8,026 nt of DNA from positions 1 through 8,026 of the forward strand of contig JAOTZF010000077.1 of NCBI GenBank assembly GCA_029861485.1, written 5' to 3'. Positions 6,944 through 8,026 of the stretch are shown piece by piece. The stretch's first letter is position 1, and each line of letters starts with the position of its first letter. The translations under genes were made by a program, and so were the position numbers. The notes under the pieces were generated by a model. It was not told the origin of the DNA, did no database searches, and was given only the letters and a program-made list of their open reading frames with translations. Source of the DNA: Thermoleophilia bacterium (GTDB lineage Bacteria > Actinomycetota > Thermoleophilia > Miltoncostaeales > Miltoncostaeaceae).

Positions 6944-7369
6944 GGCGAGCTCCGCTTCCACCAAGAGCTCCACATTGCCCGAGAGCGCCGCAGACACCGG
7001 GCAGCCGTCTTTTGCCGCATCTGCGGCGTTGCGGAACTGGTCGGCGTCCACGCCGGGCACGACGCCCGTGACCGTGAGCGCTGACCTGGTGATTCCCGTT
7101 CCGGGCACGAATGTGACGGTCGCACTGGCCTCAAGGCTGGTCGGGGGCGTCCCCGCTTCGGTCAGCCCGTGCGCGAGAGCCATGCAGTAACACGCCGCAT
7201 GAGCCGCCGCGATTAGTTCCTCGGGGCTGGTTCTGCCCTGAGGCTCCTCCGCACGCGAGGGCCAGGTGACGTCCAGTGGACCGAAGGCCCCGCTGCCGAC
7301 GGCTTGGATGGTGCCGCGCCCGTTGAGCAGATCGCCATTCCATACGACACTGGCGTTTCGATCAGCCAT
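6938..7369 (-). CDS. osmC: OsmC-family hydroperoxide reductase
   Basis: This 143-residue cytoplasmic protein belongs to the OsmC/Ohr family of thiol peroxidases that reduce organic hydroperoxides. Both catalytic cysteines are present: C60 in AAHAACYCMALAHGL, on the central helix, and C123 in DGCPVSAAL, close to the C59/C125 pair of E. coli OsmC. The N-terminal strand NASVVWNGDLLNGRGTI and the TSPEELIAAAHAAC segment are also typical of OsmC, rather than Ohr, and length fits the family. An extra Cys, C62, sits two residues after the first catalytic one. The ATG at 7369 has a strong GGGGAGG ribosome-binding site four bases upstream. It points toward the universal stress gene (convergent). The secreted-protein gene lies upstream on the same strand with a 98-base gap containing a possible promoter. 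The symbol is by family; the paralogue is not certain. Confidence 0.9.
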   Translation of the reverse strand: MADRNASVVWNGDLLNGRGTIQAVGSGAFGPLDVTWPSRAEEPQGRTSPEELIAAAHAACYCMALAHGLTEAGTPPTSLEASATVTFVPGTGITRSALTVTGVVPGVDADQFRNAADAAKDGCPVSAALSGNVELLVEAELAA

Positions 7370-7404
7370 CGAGCCTCCCCTTCGCGCGTTCGAGCGACGA
7401 ATTC

Positions 7405-7435
7405 ATCCTACCCGCCTCACGAGCGGCCGATACAA
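7405..7435 (-). promoter_or_regulatory. Candidate promoter of the OsmC gene
   Basis: On the minus strand TTGTAT (7435-7430) and TAGGAT (7410-7405) are separated by 19 bases, a plausible though slightly long -35/-10 pair of the housekeeping type. The resulting leader would be about 30 bases, ending in the GGGGAGG ribosome-binding site. It lies between the secreted-protein gene and the OsmC gene, which would make OsmC independently transcribed. Short motifs of this kind occur by chance, so this is tentative. Confidence 0.3.
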
Positions 7436-7467
7436 GGGAGCCGTCCCGAAACGGAGGATGCCGGGCT

Positions 7468-7935
7468 CTAAGGCCGGGAGGGTTCAGAAATCTTCTGTAT
7501 CGAGTACGCCGGCGAGGACGCGCGGCTGGTCGTGTTCACCCCGTTGTCAACCTTGGCAATCCAGCGCGGCAGCCTGTCTTCCAGAGCCGATGCCAACTTG
7601 GCCTCGGTGATCGCGCCGTCCTTGATCGTCGAGCTCGGCAGGCCGCCGTCACCGGTGCCACGGTCCTGTGTGATGGGGGGAGGCGGCGGCTTCGCGCCGA
7701 TCAACTGGCCCGCCGGCTGGAAGTGCTTGCCGACGTTGTTCTGGAGGTCCTTGGCGTGCCTGATCGCCGCCTGGCTGTGCAGGTTTGCCGCCTTGTTCTA
7801 GCTGTCGAGCTGGCCCTGGGTCTGCGCGCCTCCGTGCGCCCGGGCATTGTCGGTTCCGAGCTCGATCGCAGCCAGGCCTCCAGCCACAAGAACGGCCCCG
7901 GCAGCGGCGCCTGCGACCACTGGTGTGAGTTTCAT
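7468..7935 (-). pseudogene. Small secreted protein interrupted by an in-frame TAG
   Basis: Reading from ATG 7935, a 155-residue frame is open to TAG 7468 except for one TAG at 7798-7800 (codon 46). GAGGAG lies five bases before the start. Residues 1-33 look like a signal peptide: MKL, a hydrophobic Ala/Gly/Val core (5-24), and ARA as a possible cleavage site. After the stop, in the same frame, come a polar helical part (NKAANLHSQAAIRHAKDLQN), a proline run (P83-P87), a Gly/Asp linker, and STIKDGAITEAKLASALEDRL (102-122), a style seen in actinobacterial surface or secreted proteins, then a polar tail. The preserved frame on both sides shows that one coding sequence was cut by a single change; CAG (Gln) to TAG is the simplest. 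It may be a recent pseudogene, a sequencing error, or read through. Function is unknown; there are no Cys residues. Confidence 0.6.
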
Positions 7936-8026
7936 TTGAACTCCTCTGGGAAGGAATGCGCACGACTTCGTTGCCTATCCGCTCGAGCAGACCGGGTCTT
8001 CGCCCAGGGCGGAATTCATCACCCTT
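7936..8026. other. Leader of the secreted-protein gene to the window edge
   Basis: On the minus strand this stretch is the upstream region of the secreted-protein gene. It contains the ribosome-binding site GAGGAG and, near the window edge, GATGAATTC (8020-8012), also found just after the candidate OsmC -10 box (7407-7399). No convincing promoter pair is visible. Confidence 0.3.

Noticed and set aside
1373..8026. DosR-type palindrome (GGGACT-AGTCCC) upstream of the stress genes
   Set aside because: Single GGGAC half-sites exist, but no convincing two-armed palindrome was found before 1797, 5705 or 7369.
1..8026. tRNA, rRNA or CRISPR array
   Set aside because: No T-loop GGTTCGAATCC-like motif in cloverleaf context, no rRNA signature and no regularly spaced repeats were seen on either strand.

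Overview
The window is GC-rich throughout, and its genes use GTG as well as ATG starts behind purine-rich ribosome-binding sites. The protein set is a cytoplasmic triple-BON protein, a P2-type cation ATPase of the CtpF kind, a tandem universal stress protein, an OsmC-type peroxidase and a small secreted protein with a 'KDGAITEAKL' stretch. This suggests a soil or aquatic high-GC bacterium, most likely an actinobacterium (possibly Thermoleophilia-like). The lineage is an inference from protein style, because there is no rRNA or other marker here.

Layout. Positions 1-347 hold no recognised gene. Positions 348-1193 (minus) encode the N-terminal part of an APC-type amino-acid/polyamine permease that loses its C-terminal helices near 440. 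A short peptide at 1247-1372 (minus) looks like the first ~25 residues of an ABC-transporter ATPase, so the left 1.4 kb appears to be eroding transporter genes. Positions 1373-1796 show nothing I can name. Positions 1797-2453 (plus, triple BON protein) and 2496-5078 (plus, cation ATPase) form a probable two-gene operon with a 42-nt spacer that contains a small hairpin. The 626-base stretch 5079-5704 lacks a recognisable gene. Positions 5705-6577 (plus) encode a two-domain universal stress protein with a very good Shine-Dalgarno sequence. Positions 6578-6937 lie between convergent genes and hold several inverted repeats. Positions 6938-7369 (minus) encode an OsmC-family peroxidase with both catalytic cysteines. 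Positions 7468-7935 (minus) encode a small secreted protein interrupted by one in-frame TAG.

How the genes may work together. The intact genes share a stress and membrane-homeostasis theme: ion pumping, a possible membrane or ligand-associated BON protein, nucleotide-binding stress proteins and peroxide removal. This resembles the content of hypoxia/dormancy regulons such as DosR of mycobacteria, where a CtpF-type ATPase and tandem universal stress proteins are co-regulated. I found no convincing DosR box, so the comparison rests on gene content only. The most unusual features are the amber-interrupted secreted gene, the shortened ATP-binding loop in both universal stress domains, and the decayed transporter genes on the left.
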